This document shows, piece by piece, positions 55,689 through 64,000 of a stretch of DNA of 64,000 bases (its first letter is position 1; every line of letters begins with the position of its first letter). This DNA comes from Phycisphaeraceae bacterium (lineage in GTDB: Bacteria; Planctomycetota; Phycisphaerae; Phycisphaerales; UBA1924): positions 1-64,000 of the forward strand of contig RECQ01000046.1 in NCBI GenBank assembly GCA_007693965.1, given 5' to 3'. Made by a program: the position numbers and the translations under genes. Under the pieces are notes generated by a model. It was not told where the DNA came from. It made no database searches and was given only the letters and a program-made list of their open reading frames with translations.

Positions 55689-56234
55689 ACATCAAGACTG
55701 ATTGTGAGACCTGTATCCCTTGGCTGTCTCTATCAGGCGCGACCCTCCCAGATCGCCGTCCCGATCACAGTGAACCGTTCAAATCATTGAACCGAGCACT
55801 GAACGCCAAGTAAGAGTGACGTGTTTCATCCTTTCGTTGTAAGACCCGAAATACGAGCGTGAACGTATCACGATCTTCAAAAACAGAGTCTGCAAGAAAA
55901 TAACGGAGACGTCTCATTCCCGAAACCGTTCCGTAACACGAATCTAGGAAACAGTACCACGAAGTGTTCGTTTGCGAGAACGAAAAATCTGAAAATCTCG
56001 CTCCTCCGCATCCACAGCGGCCAGAGTGGCAGCCTGAATGTCGCCCTGCAACAGCTTTGACAGGAATCTGTTAGCGCTTCTTCCCCGCCGCTTCATGCTT
56101 ACAAATACCGAAAAAATACCCCGAGTCACCTCTCGCGTGCATCCCATGTTCCGCCCCGGCTGCATCCCTGACCAATCTCCGGCTTCTCACTTGTCCGATA
56201 GGAGTCCTGACATTCGCGAGCAACAGGAGGCCTC
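55689..56234. other. 546-bp gap with no gene seen
   Basis: The stretch is more A/T-rich than the surrounding genes, especially 55800-56110. No frame has a ribosome site plus a coherent protein. It should hold the promoters of the divergent PEP-CTERM and coiled-coil genes. A short inverted stretch (TTCGTTTGCGAGAACGAA, near 55965-55985) is present but too short to interpret. Confidence 0.6.
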
Positions 56235-57698
56235 ATGGGCAGCACGATCGAGAAAAAACCCACCGGGGCGGATCTGGACATCGGGGACGATGTATTCCTC
56301 TCCCCCCGCGTCGTCGATGAGGGCGTCTTCACCCAGTACGCCGGCGCCCTGCGCGAGCTGATCAACCGGGCCTCCGCCGCGGCGGAGCAGGCGAAGCAGG
56401 CCTCCGAGGCCGGAAAGCCGCTGCCCGCCCTCGTCTCCGCCCTGCGAAAGGATCTGGACGCCGCTTCGGCCCTTCTCTCCGCCGCAGAGGAGAAAGCGTC
56501 CGAGGCCCGCGCCCTGTGTGAGAAGGCTTCCGACCACTCCCTGCTCATCCAGCGGTTCGAGGAGGACGCCGCCCGCCTGATCGGCGAGGAAGAGGATCGG
56601 CTCCGGGCCATGCTGGCGGCGACGGCCGAGCTCGCCGAGCAGCAGGCGGCCCAGGTGAAATCGCGCCTCGACCAGTGGCTCCGCTCCCGACGCGACCAGG
56701 CCGATGCGCTCCGCACGCTCGCCGACACGATCATCACCGAGGCCCAGTCGCGTCTCGAAGGCATGCGCGGCGCCGTGGACACCACCGTCGCCCAGGCCGA
56801 CGAGCGGCTCGCCGCCCTCGACGAGACGCTGGGCTCGCTCTCGCTTGCGGTGCAGGGCAAGCTCGACGAGCTCGAAGACCGCAGCCGCGAGGCCCTCGAT
56901 GAAGCCGTCGCCTCGTGGGAGCAGCGGGCCGAGGTCGCGAGGCGCCGGTTGAACGAAGAGATCGGCCCCGATGTGCAGACGATCGAACGCGTCTGCGAGC
57001 AGGCGGGCGCCGCGGCGGAGAAGGCCGAGCGCGCCGGCGCCGAGGCCGAGGTCGCGCGCGAGCGATTCGATGCGATCCACCGCCAGGCCGACGAGGCCCG
57101 TCGTCTCCTGAGCCAGGAACTGCTCGACGGCGCCGAGGCGATCGACTCGCTCGCCGATCGCAAAACCGAGATCGAGAAACAGTCCCGCGAGGCGATGAAG
57201 CTCGTCAAAGCCGCGGAGAAGACACTGACGCAGCGCGTCGAAGAGGCGCGTTCCTGTTTCGAAGCGCCGGCGGCGGAACTTCGCGCCCTTGCAGAGTCCA
57301 TCGCCGGTGATGCGAACGTGCACATCGAAAGGCTGCGCCGGGAGCGCGAGGCGAGCGAAGCCGCGGCAGTGCGCCAGGAAGAGACCGCGCGCCGGCTTGA
57401 AGCCGCGCTCGAACAGCTTGAGCCCTGGCGCTCGGTGTTGCTGACGGACCAGGCCGAGGACGAACTGCCGCCGAAGCTGGCCGAAATTCTGAACCGGGCC
57501 CAGCGTGAACTCAGCCGCCCGCTGCGCGAGTTGGGCGCGATGATCCAGACCTTCGCGCTGCCGGAGCAGCAGGATGCGCCGAAACCCGATCGCGCTGTGG
57601 ACGGCGGCACTGCGAAGAAAAGCGTGAAGAGAACCACAACTGCGAAGCCGACACGAACCGCGAAAAAGACAAGCTCGAAGCGATCAGGCGGACGCTGA
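56235..57698 (+). CDS. Long coiled-coil protein with basic tail
   Basis: This 487-residue protein is almost wholly helical after residue 35, with heptad-rich Glu/Ala/Leu/Arg sequence (residues about 60-400) typical of long coiled coils, for example RARALCEKASDHSLLIQRFEED and EEARSCFEAPAAELRALAESI. It ends in a Thr/Lys/Arg-rich basic tail (KKSVKRTTTAKPTRTAKKTS), which could bind DNA or an acidic surface. No globular catalytic domain is seen. The ATG at 56235 has AGGAGGCCTC upstream. It converges on scpA, overlapping its 3' end by 15 bp. Confidence 0.75.
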   Translation: MGSTIEKKPTGADLDIGDDVFLSPRVVDEGVFTQYAGALRELINRASAAAEQAKQASEAGKPLPALVSALRKDLDAASALLSAAEEKASEARALCEKASDHSLLIQRFEEDAARLIGEEEDRLRAMLAATAELAEQQAAQVKSRLDQWLRSRRDQADALRTLADTIITEAQSRLEGMRGAVDTTVAQADERLAALDETLGSLSLAVQGKLDELEDRSREALDEAVASWEQRAEVARRRLNEEIGPDVQTIERVCEQAGAAAEKAERAGAEAEVARERFDAIHRQADEARRLLSQELLDGAEAIDSLADRKTEIEKQSREAMKLVKAAEKTLTQRVEEARSCFEAPAAELRALAESIAGDANVHIERLRREREASEAAAVRQEETARRLEAALEQLEPWRSVLLTDQAEDELPPKLAEILNRAQRELSRPLRELGAMIQTFALPEQQDAPKPDRAVDGGTAKKSVKRTTTAKPTRTAKKTSSKRSGGR

Positions 57699-58526
57699 TC
57701 CGTCTTCGTTCGGCGTCGCCGCTTCGTCGTCCGCATCCTGCTCGCGTAACCCGATCACGATCTCGCCCCCCTGCTCTTCCTGCTTCACACGCACCTCGCG
57801 CCGGCGCACCAGCTCGAGGATCGCGAGGAACAGGCCGATCATCTCCACGCGCGTGCGCCCTGTGAAGACATCGCGGAACGGGATCTCGGGCGCTGCGCCG
57901 GTGCGCAGGCGATCGAGCACATCCTCCATGTGCAGCTCGAGCGGCACATCCTCTTCGCCGGTCTCGACGCGGTGGTCGCCCAGCGTGTCGAAGTTCACCT
58001 GCTCGACGATGCGCCCGAAGGCCTCGACCAGGTCATAGAGCTCCAGATCCTCCAGCTCCATCTCCGCCCGGTGCTCGGACGCGGCGTCGAGCGCGGCGGC
58101 GTCGAACGCAAGACCCGCAGCGCCGTAGCGCCGGCTCCACTCATCGCGCATTCGCTCCAGCGTCTCCGCGGCGTCGCGCGAACGCTTGTATTCCAAGAGT
58201 TGCTGCACAAGCTCGGCGCGGGGGTCGAGGTCATACTCGTCCGATCCGCCCGTGCCTTCATCTTCGCCTTCTTCACCCTCGGCGCGCCGCCGGGGCGCCA
58301 GCAGGCGCGACTTGATCTCCATCAGCGTCGCCGCCATCACCAGGAACTCGCCCGCCAGCTCGATGTCGATCCGCTCGATCTCGCGCAGGTGCTCCATGTA
58401 CTGGTCGGCGACCGTCGAGATGGGGATGTCGGTGATGTCAACCTCGGCCCTGCGGATCAGGTGCAGCAGCAGGTCCAGCGGACCCTCGAAATTGTCGAGC
58501 CGGACTGTGTATTCTTGGCTGACCAT
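57684..58526 (-). CDS. scpA: Segregation and condensation protein ScpA
   Basis: This 280-residue kleisin bridges the SMC heads in the bacterial condensin. The N-terminal signature YTVRLDNFEGPLDLLLHLIRRAEVDITDIPIS and the following EFLVMAATLMEIKSRLL are clear; the C-terminal winged helix lies near VFTGRTRVEMIGLFLAILELVRRREV. An acidic insertion (EGEEGEDEGTGGSDEYDLDP) is present in the middle. scpB and smc are not in the window. The start MVSQEYTV at 58526 is chosen. The 3' end overlaps a convergent coiled-coil gene. Confidence 0.94.
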   Translation of the reverse strand: MVSQEYTVRLDNFEGPLDLLLHLIRRAEVDITDIPISTVADQYMEHLREIERIDIELAGEFLVMAATLMEIKSRLLAPRRRAEGEEGEDEGTGGSDEYDLDPRAELVQQLLEYKRSRDAAETLERMRDEWSRRYGAAGLAFDAAALDAASEHRAEMELEDLELYDLVEAFGRIVEQVNFDTLGDHRVETGEEDVPLELHMEDVLDRLRTGAAPEIPFRDVFTGRTRVEMIGLFLAILELVRRREVRVKQEEQGGEIVIGLREQDADDEAATPNEDGSASA

Positions 58527-58693
58527 AAGAAATGCCGGGGGGAGCGCCGGATCGGTCCGAGGGTCGATCCGGGTGATGAGAGGGCCAAATCGTGTGCGGC
58601 GGGGGCGTTTCGGGGAGTGTACCCTTTCCACATTCGGCGACTGCCACGAATCGGCCGCGTCGATCCCAACGCCGCCACGCCACGAGGTTTCGA

Positions 58694-59737
58694 ATGCCCC
58701 CCGGTACAACGCCCGCACGCCGCCCCGTCATGACCGAAACCGTTCAGGACGACATGCTCGATTTCGCCCGCCGCGCCCTCCGGGCCGAGGCGGACGCCAT
58801 TTTGCGCATGGCCGACGCCATCGGACCCGAGTTCGAGGAGGCAGTCGGCCTGATTGTCAAGACCGCCGACACCGGCGGCTCGGTGGTGGTCGCGGGCATG
58901 GGCAAGTCAGGGCTGATCGGGCAGAAGATCTCCGCCACGCTCGCCAGCCTGGGCGTCCCCTCGCACTGGGTGCATCCCGCCGACGCCGCCCACGGCGACC
59001 TGGGCCGGGTCCGCGCCGGCGACTGCCTGCTCGCCCTCAGCTATTCCGGAACCACCGAAGAAGTGGTCGCCTTCGCGGCGATCCTGCGCCAGGACGGTGT
59101 GCCGGTCATCACCATCACCAGTGGGCGGGGCGGTTCGCCCCTTGAGCGGCTGGCGACCATCAGCCTGGGCGTCGGCGTCGTTGAAGAGGCCTGCCCGCTC
59201 AGCCTGGCGCCGACCAGCTCGACGACCGCCACGCTCGCCCTCGGCGACGCCCTGGCGCTCGCCGCCAGCCGCAAGCGGTCTTTCAGCCCGGACGATTTCG
59301 CCAGGCGTCACCCCGGCGGCCTTCTGGGTGGTCTGCTCCGTCCGGTGACCGAAATCCTCCGCTTCACAGCGGGCGCCAACCTGCCTGTGGTGCCCGAGAG
59401 CCTCAGCGTGGCCGAAGCCCTGCGGCAGGCAAGTGAAATCGGCCGTCGCCCCGGCGCCCTGGTGGTGGTGGATGGAGAGGGCGCCCTCGCCGGCATCTTC
59501 ACCGACAGCGACCTGCGCCGACTGGTTCTGCGCGATGCGTCCGAACTGGCCCGCCCCATCGCCGAGGTGATGACGCGTTCGCCCCGCGCCCTCTCCCACA
59601 CCGCGCTGGTGCGCGACGCCGTGCATATGGTCCGCGAGCACCGACAGGACGAAATCCCGGTGATTGATGAGCGGCGTCGCCCCGTCGGCATTCTCGATGT
59701 GCAGGACCTGATCGCGATGAAGGTCGTGCGCGACTGA
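58694..59737 (+). CDS. kdsD: Arabinose-5-phosphate isomerase KdsD
   Basis: This 347-residue enzyme isomerises ribulose 5-phosphate to arabinose 5-phosphate for KDO and lipopolysaccharide synthesis. The SIS domain has VVVAGMGKSGLIGQKISATLASLG, LALSYSGTTEEVVAFA and the catalytic region HPADAAHGDLGRV. Two CBS domains follow (near ALVVVDGEGALAGIFTDSDLRR and IPVIDERRRPVGILDVQDLI). The start at 58694 has GAGG six bases upstream; MTETVQDD at 58730 is the alternative. It is followed by an LPS-export-like gene, consistent with its role. Confidence 0.93.
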   Translation: MPPGTTPARRPVMTETVQDDMLDFARRALRAEADAILRMADAIGPEFEEAVGLIVKTADTGGSVVVAGMGKSGLIGQKISATLASLGVPSHWVHPADAAHGDLGRVRAGDCLLALSYSGTTEEVVAFAAILRQDGVPVITITSGRGGSPLERLATISLGVGVVEEACPLSLAPTSSTTATLALGDALALAASRKRSFSPDDFARRHPGGLLGGLLRPVTEILRFTAGANLPVVPESLSVAEALRQASEIGRRPGALVVVDGEGALAGIFTDSDLRRLVLRDASELARPIAEVMTRSPRALSHTALVRDAVHMVREHRQDEIPVIDERRRPVGILDVQDLIAMKVVRD

Positions 59738-59801
59738 TACGGAACATGATCGACCGCATGCCCAGCACAGCCGCAATGACACACCCAAGGAGCGAGACGA
59801 A

Positions 59802-62800
59802 GTGAACGCCCGACGGACCGGACTCGTTCTCGTGATTTTCGCTGCGCTGGTGGCGGCGGGTCTTGTCGGCTGGTCGATCGTCAGCGGCCTGAACGCCGCT
59901 CCCGGCACGATTGTCGAGTCCGAAGAGATGGGCCCGGCGCCGACGAACACGGATGAAGCGACCTTCGTCGGGCGTCCCAGCGAAGTGCAGGACATCGTGA
60001 TGGAGGCCCGCGAAGGCGCGATCGTGGGCATGGATCGGAACAACCCCGAGCGCATTGCCTACAAACTCTTCTATGACACGCTCGATCCGCAGCCGGGTGG
60101 CCGGTTCCGCATGGAGCGGCCCCGCGCGTGGATCTTCCTCACGAACGGCATGCTGCACATCAGCTCCGAGGCGGGCGCCTTCCTGCATCCGCCCGAGAGC
60201 CGCGAGCCGCAGGCGGGCCGCTTCACCGGCGGCGTGCTCATCCAGTACTACGACCAGGACGCCGCCGACCGGGCTCTGACCGCCTCCGAAGCCGGCGAAC
60301 GCTCCGACGCCGAGCGCATCCTGCGCTCGGTCGAGCCGATGGCCACCATCAACACCGCCACGCTGCACTTTGACATGATCATCGGCGAGCTCAACGCGCC
60401 CGAGCGTGTGCTCATTGAAGGTCCCGAATTCAGGGCCGGATTCGATGGTCTCAAGCTGAACATCGATGAGCCCGCTCGGCGCCTGGCCTTCCTGCGCACC
60501 GAGCGCGACGGCTGGATTCACTGGACGCCCGCCGGTTCAGACGACACGACCGGCGCCTCCCCTCGCGCCGACGGCGCCGGTGAAGGCGCCCCAGCGTCAG
60601 AGCGGGCGCAAACGCCCGCCACGCGCGAGCACTGGTACCGCGCCGAGATGCGTCGGGAGGTTTCACTGACCGTCGGCGCCCGGGCCATCGAGGGCGACAC
60701 GCTCGAACTGTGGGCGCGCGTCCTGGACGGCGCGCTGCCGGAAGGCGCCATCGCCACATTGCGGACTTCCCGGGATCGCTCCGGAGATGGCGCCTCTGGC
60801 GAATCCGATTCCCGCCGCGCCGGCGACGTCGAAGCCGCACGTGACGAGGTGCGCATCGAGTGGGCCGGCCCCCTGACCATCCGCAGCCTCGACGCCGAGC
60901 CCGAAGAGCTGCGCACCGAGCACATCACCGCTCGCATGACCGCGCCCGATCGCGGGCTCGTGCGCGCTGCCGATGATGACGCCGGCGTCGACATCACCTG
61001 CACCGGCCTCGACTACGCCGCCACCAGCGCGGTCGTCACCCTCACCGGCCCCGGCGCCTCGGGCGTCTCCATCACGGCCCGCGACGCCTTCGAGCTTCTC
61101 TGCGGCCGGATCAGCCTGGACCTCATCGAGGGCCTGGCGCCGATTCCCGGCCCCGGCGTTCTGCGCGCGGTCGGCGCCGCCGCCCAGCCCGCGCTGCAGG
61201 ATCCCCTGGCGCCGGCGCCGACGCGGGAAATCTCCTGGCGCCGCCGTGCTGATCTGGTCTTCGCCACCCGCGATGGCTCGATCGATTTCAACGCCGCCGC
61301 CCCGCTGCGCGAAGCGCTCTTCAACGAAGGCGTGCAGGCTCGCTATGACAATGCATCCGCATCCGGTCAGTTCATGCGCTTCGTATTCGCTGAGCGCCCC
61401 GATGGAGATGGCGCCGCCATCGAGCGCGTCATGGTTGAGGGGTCGGCCCGCGCCAACGCCGGCGCCGATGGCTCCGTGGGCGCCGAACGGATCGAAGTCG
61501 GCTTCGACATCAGCGCCAGGGACGTCACCCCCCGCTTCGCCACCGCGCACGGCCGAGTTCGCGGCGAGCGCGACGGCGCCACCCTGCTCGCCGAACTGGT
61601 CGAGGCCACGCTCGAGCGCGATGAGCGCGGCTCGCTCCGCATCGATGATTTTGAGGCCCTCCACGCCGTGCGCGTCACCCGCGCCGACGGCGCCGAGGCG
61701 ATCGGCGACCGGCTCCGCCTCGATTCGAAGCGCCGCATCGTCGAGCTCACCGGCGAGCCCGCGGTGGCGCACCATCGTGGCGGATCCATCTCCGCAGGCT
61801 CGATGCGCTACGACGAGAACGAGCGTCTCCTGACCGTCTTCGGCGCCGGCGTCTTCAACTATTCCCAGCCGCGCGAGCTGGCGATGGGCTACGAACGCGT
61901 GCAGATCGAATGGGAGCGGGCCATGACCTACTCCGACTTCGCAGGCCGGGCCGAGTTCGCCGGCTCCTGCATTGCGACGGCGTCCCCCGACGAATTTTCG
62001 CACGATGTCGCAACCGGCGAGCGCATCATCCTTGATCTCACGCCGCGGTCAGGCGCCTTGGACGATGGTGATCTGTCGGAAGAGCGTCCCGAGACGCGCC
62101 TGCTCCGCGCGACCGTCTACGGCGCCGATGTCGAATCGCCCGACGGCCCGCTCGCGCGTGTCGAATCCCGCCGCTACGCGCCCGATGCCGACTCAGACAC
62201 GGGTCTGCGACTCAACCGCCTGGTCTATCTCGATGGCCCCGTCATCATCGCCGATGGCGAAGAGAACACACTCGAAGTCCCCGGCGCCGGACGCCTGCTC
62301 ATCGAGGATCGACGCCCCGACGAAGCCCAAGCGCAGCGCGACCAGGAGCGGCAGCCCGCCGATCTGCGCGGCACCACGCTCTTTGAGTGGGACGGCTCTT
62401 TCAATGTCGAGCGTGATCGCGGCTACGCGGTGATGGATCGGCGCGTCCGTCTGCGCCAGCGCGCCCCCGGCGCCGGCGCTGTCACCGAGCTCGAATGTGA
62501 ACAGCTCCGCGCCTGGATGGATCCGGACGCCATTGCCGAGAATGATGATCCCGAGATCGCTCCCGAACTTCGCCGCGTGGAGGCCTCCGGCGCCGTCTAC
62601 GCAGCCCAGCGCGGCAGGCAGCTCATCGGCGACACGCTCGTCTACGACGCCGTCAGCGGCCAGCTCGAAGCGCGGGCCGAGCCCGGCAACCTCGTCACCC
62701 TCTTCGATCAGGCCCAGCCCACGCCCCTCACCGGCAGCGTCCTCCGCTGGGACCTCCTCCGCGATCGCGTGGAATGGTTCGATGCGGGTGAAACGACCGC

Positions 62801-62810
62801 CCCGCGCTAG
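59802..62810 (+). CDS. Giant LptC/LptA-like envelope protein
   Basis: This 1002-residue protein starts with a membrane anchor or signal (TGLVLVIFAALVAAGLVGWSIV) and then consists of beta-rich, repetitive sequence. Several stretches follow the OstA/LptA pattern of short paired strands, for example AIGDRLRLDSKRRIVELTGEP near 625 and QLIGDTLVYDAVSGQLEARAEP near 935. It resembles an LptC-like anchor joined to several OstA-like repeats, which would suit transfer of lipopolysaccharide across the periplasm. It lies 64 bp after kdsD and its GTG start (59802) has GGAG upstream. Family assignment is an inference from pattern. Confidence 0.7.
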   Translation: MNARRTGLVLVIFAALVAAGLVGWSIVSGLNAAPGTIVESEEMGPAPTNTDEATFVGRPSEVQDIVMEAREGAIVGMDRNNPERIAYKLFYDTLDPQPGGRFRMERPRAWIFLTNGMLHISSEAGAFLHPPESREPQAGRFTGGVLIQYYDQDAADRALTASEAGERSDAERILRSVEPMATINTATLHFDMIIGELNAPERVLIEGPEFRAGFDGLKLNIDEPARRLAFLRTERDGWIHWTPAGSDDTTGASPRADGAGEGAPASERAQTPATREHWYRAEMRREVSLTVGARAIEGDTLELWARVLDGALPEGAIATLRTSRDRSGDGASGESDSRRAGDVEAARDEVRIEWAGPLTIRSLDAEPEELRTEHITARMTAPDRGLVRAADDDAGVDITCTGLDYAATSAVVTLTGPGASGVSITARDAFELLCGRISLDLIEGLAPIPGPGVLRAVGAAAQPALQDPLAPAPTREISWRRRADLVFATRDGSIDFNAAAPLREALFNEGVQARYDNASASGQFMRFVFAERPDGDGAAIERVMVEGSARANAGADGSVGAERIEVGFDISARDVTPRFATAHGRVRGERDGATLLAELVEATLERDERGSLRIDDFEALHAVRVTRADGAEAIGDRLRLDSKRRIVELTGEPAVAHHRGGSISAGSMRYDENERLLTVFGAGVFNYSQPRELAMGYERVQIEWERAMTYSDFAGRAEFAGSCIATASPDEFSHDVATGERIILDLTPRSGALDDGDLSEERPETRLLRATVYGADVESPDGPLARVESRRYAPDADSDTGLRLNRLVYLDGPVIIADGEENTLEVPGAGRLLIEDRRPDEAQAQRDQERQPADLRGTTLFEWDGSFNVERDRGYAVMDRRVRLRQRAPGAGAVTELECEQLRAWMDPDAIAENDDPEIAPELRRVEASGAVYAAQRGRQLIGDTLVYDAVSGQLEARAEPGNLVTLFDQAQPTPLTGSVLRWDLLRDRVEWFDAGETTAPR

Positions 62811-62942
62811 CGCCCGGCTGTTTTTCGGGGAATACGATCGCGTAAAGAATCTGTTTGATCTGTTGCGGGTCGAGCGATCCGCCGCCGACGCTGGTCGGCG
62901 AATCGCGACCAGACCCACCAGCCCACCCGGAGCGTCAGTTCC

Positions 62943-63692
62943 ATGCGCACACTCGTCGCGATCCCCGTCTACAACGAGCAGAAATATGTCAATCGCGTCC
63001 TGTGCCGTGTGCGCGAATTCGCGGACAACGTGCTCGTGATCGATGACGGCTCCACCGACGATACGCCCTGCCTGCTGGGCAAGCACCGGGTCGAGGTGAT
63101 CCGCCACGCCGAGAACCGCGGCTACGGTCGCTCCCTTCAGGACGCATTCCGCTGGGCCATGGTCGACGGCTATGACTGGGTCATCACCATGGACTGCGAC
63201 GAGCAGCACGAGCCCGCCGCGATTCCGCGTTTCATCGAGGCCGCCCGCGCCGACGCCCACGATGTCATCAGCGGCTCGCGCTATCTCGACCAGGAGCAGT
63301 CAGGCGACCGTCCGCCCGAAGATCGGCGCGCCATCAACAAGCAGATCACAGAGGAGATCAACCGGCGCCTCGGCTTCGAGCTGACCGACAGCTTCTGCGG
63401 CTTCAAGGCCTACCGCGTCGACGCCCTGCGCCGACTCTCCCTCGATGAAGACGGCTACGCCTTCCCGCTCCAGTTCTGGGTGCAGGCCGCGGCCCACCGG
63501 CTGCGCGTGAGCGAGATACCGGTTCGCCTGATCTACAACGACCCCAACCGCTCCTTCGGCGGCCCGCTTGATGTGCCCGAATCGCGCCTGAACCACTACC
63601 GGCGCGCCCTGCACTGTGAACTCCGCCGCTGCGCCGACATGCTCCCCGCCAGCGCCCTCAATGGCGAACTGATCGGAGCCTGTTGCCGTTGA
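62943..63692 (+). CDS. Family 2 glycosyltransferase
   Basis: This 249-residue GT-A fold enzyme has the nucleotide-sugar-binding start TLVAIPVYNEQKYV and VLVIDDGSTDDT, the metal-binding DCDEQHEP in the DxD position, and ISGSRY. It resembles dolichol-phosphate-mannose-synthase-like transferases (GT2/DPM1 type), probably making a polyprenyl-linked sugar or glycolipid. The lack of a C-terminal membrane helix suggests a soluble or peripheral enzyme. The TTGA overlap with the next gene suggests a shared transcript. Confidence 0.9.
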   Translation: MRTLVAIPVYNEQKYVNRVLCRVREFADNVLVIDDGSTDDTPCLLGKHRVEVIRHAENRGYGRSLQDAFRWAMVDGYDWVITMDCDEQHEPAAIPRFIEAARADAHDVISGSRYLDQEQSGDRPPEDRRAINKQITEEINRRLGFELTDSFCGFKAYRVDALRRLSLDEDGYAFPLQFWVQAAAHRLRVSEIPVRLIYNDPNRSFGGPLDVPESRLNHYRRALHCELRRCADMLPASALNGELIGACCR

Positions 63693-64000
63693 CGACGCCC
63701 GCCGACGCCATCGCGCCCGCGCACGAACCGGTGTCGAGCACGACGCAGCCGGAGCCGTCGCTCACCATTGATCCCGCGCCCGGGCGCTGGCGCGACCTGA
63801 TCCTGAACGCATGGAAGAATCGCAATGCCGAGCGCGCCCGGACCTTCCGGCACGAGCTCGGCCTGCCCATTGACCGGCCGATCGTCATGACCGGGCACCA
63901 GCTCGAAGTCTGGCATCCCGGCGTGCTCGCCAAGTTCTACGCCTGCGAAGCCGCGGCCCGGACGGCCGACGCCGCCACGGCGTGGGTGATGGTGGACCAG
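63689..64000 (+). CDS. Start of a gene resembling BshC-type enzymes (truncated by window end)
   Basis: The first 104 codons read in frame from a TTG at 63689 that overlaps the upstream stop as TTGA. After a Pro/Thr-rich lead the segment IVMTGHQLEVWHPGVLAKFYACEAAAR is similar in layout to the TGQQxGxxxGPxxxxYKA stretch of BshC (the bacillithiol cysteine-adding enzyme). The rest of the gene lies beyond the window. The family call is tentative. Confidence 0.45.
   Translation, partial: MTTPADAIAPAHEPVSSTTQPEPSLTIDPAPGRWRDLILNAWKNRNAERARTFRHELGLPIDRPIVMTGHQLEVWHPGVLAKFYACEAAARTADAATAWVMVDQ

Noticed and set aside
55944-56165. 73-codon minus-strand frame in the gap before the coiled-coil gene
   Set aside because: No ribosome site, no motif, and it overlaps the likely promoter and leader of the coiled-coil gene.

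Overview
This window reads as a chromosomal segment of a high-GC planctomycete, most likely of the Phycisphaerae type. The clues are two secreted proteins with planctomycete-style C-terminal signals (a tandem dockerin module at 305-1630 and a PEP-CTERM tail at 54682-55485), repeated small membrane proteins ending in a CPxC/CPEC zinc ribbon, a diderm cell-envelope set (KdsD, an LptC/LptA-like giant, TatA, PBP2/RodA) and many GTG/TTG starts with 4-base GTGA/ATGA/TTGA overlaps. No prophage, IS element, rRNA operon or CRISPR array was seen. This placement is inferred from protein style only.

Layout. 1-4.0 kb: tRNA-Gly, a secreted dockerin protein, a membrane-anchored unknown, thiS-thiG. 4.1-10.2 kb (minus strand): an eroded PP2C-like protein, a membrane KAP-like NTPase, phosphohexomutase and a DinG-type helicase. 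10.6-15.8 kb (minus): rsmG-rodA-mrdA (16S methylation and cell elongation), then folE2. 15.9-22.3 kb: a polytopic membrane protein, then the histidine-utilisation genes hutH-hutU-[vapBC]-hutI, with a toxin-antitoxin pair lodged between hutU and hutI. 22.3-29.3 kb: three translationally coupled zinc-ribbon membrane genes, map, a four-helix-bundle protein, an Ntn asparaginase, a lipoprotein with an apparent frameshift, a SpoIIE-type phosphatase and a cobalamin adenosyltransferase. 29.4-41.1 kb: fusA, a prolyl oligopeptidase, an ABC ATPase with a large membrane partner, an M20 peptidase, small unknowns and tatA. 41.4-54.4 kb: folD, ligA, a CYTH protein, a beta-propeller lipoprotein, an rluD-type gene with a TPR membrane protein, an MnmE-like GTPase, coaX, a class IV aminotransferase, yihY and an rluB-type gene. 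54.6-64 kb: a PEP-CTERM protein with a duplicated leader, a coiled-coil protein, scpA, kdsD, the LptC/LptA-like giant, a family 2 glycosyltransferase and the start of a further gene coupled to it.

The most distinctive noncoding content is a set of repeat families in the gaps: (i) unrelated heptamer tandem arrays (period exactly 7) that sit at gene 3' ends and in three cases contain the stop codon; (ii) two loci each bounded by an inverted pair of one 31-37 bp palindromic element; (iii) a 27-29 bp element found twice between genes and once inside the switch II region of the MnmE-like GTPase; (iv) a 24-bp inverted repeat between hutH and hutU; (v) a roughly 101-bp direct duplication of a leader including its Shine-Dalgarno sequence. 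The best candidate for an undescribed gene set is the three-gene zinc-ribbon cassette at 22322-23804.
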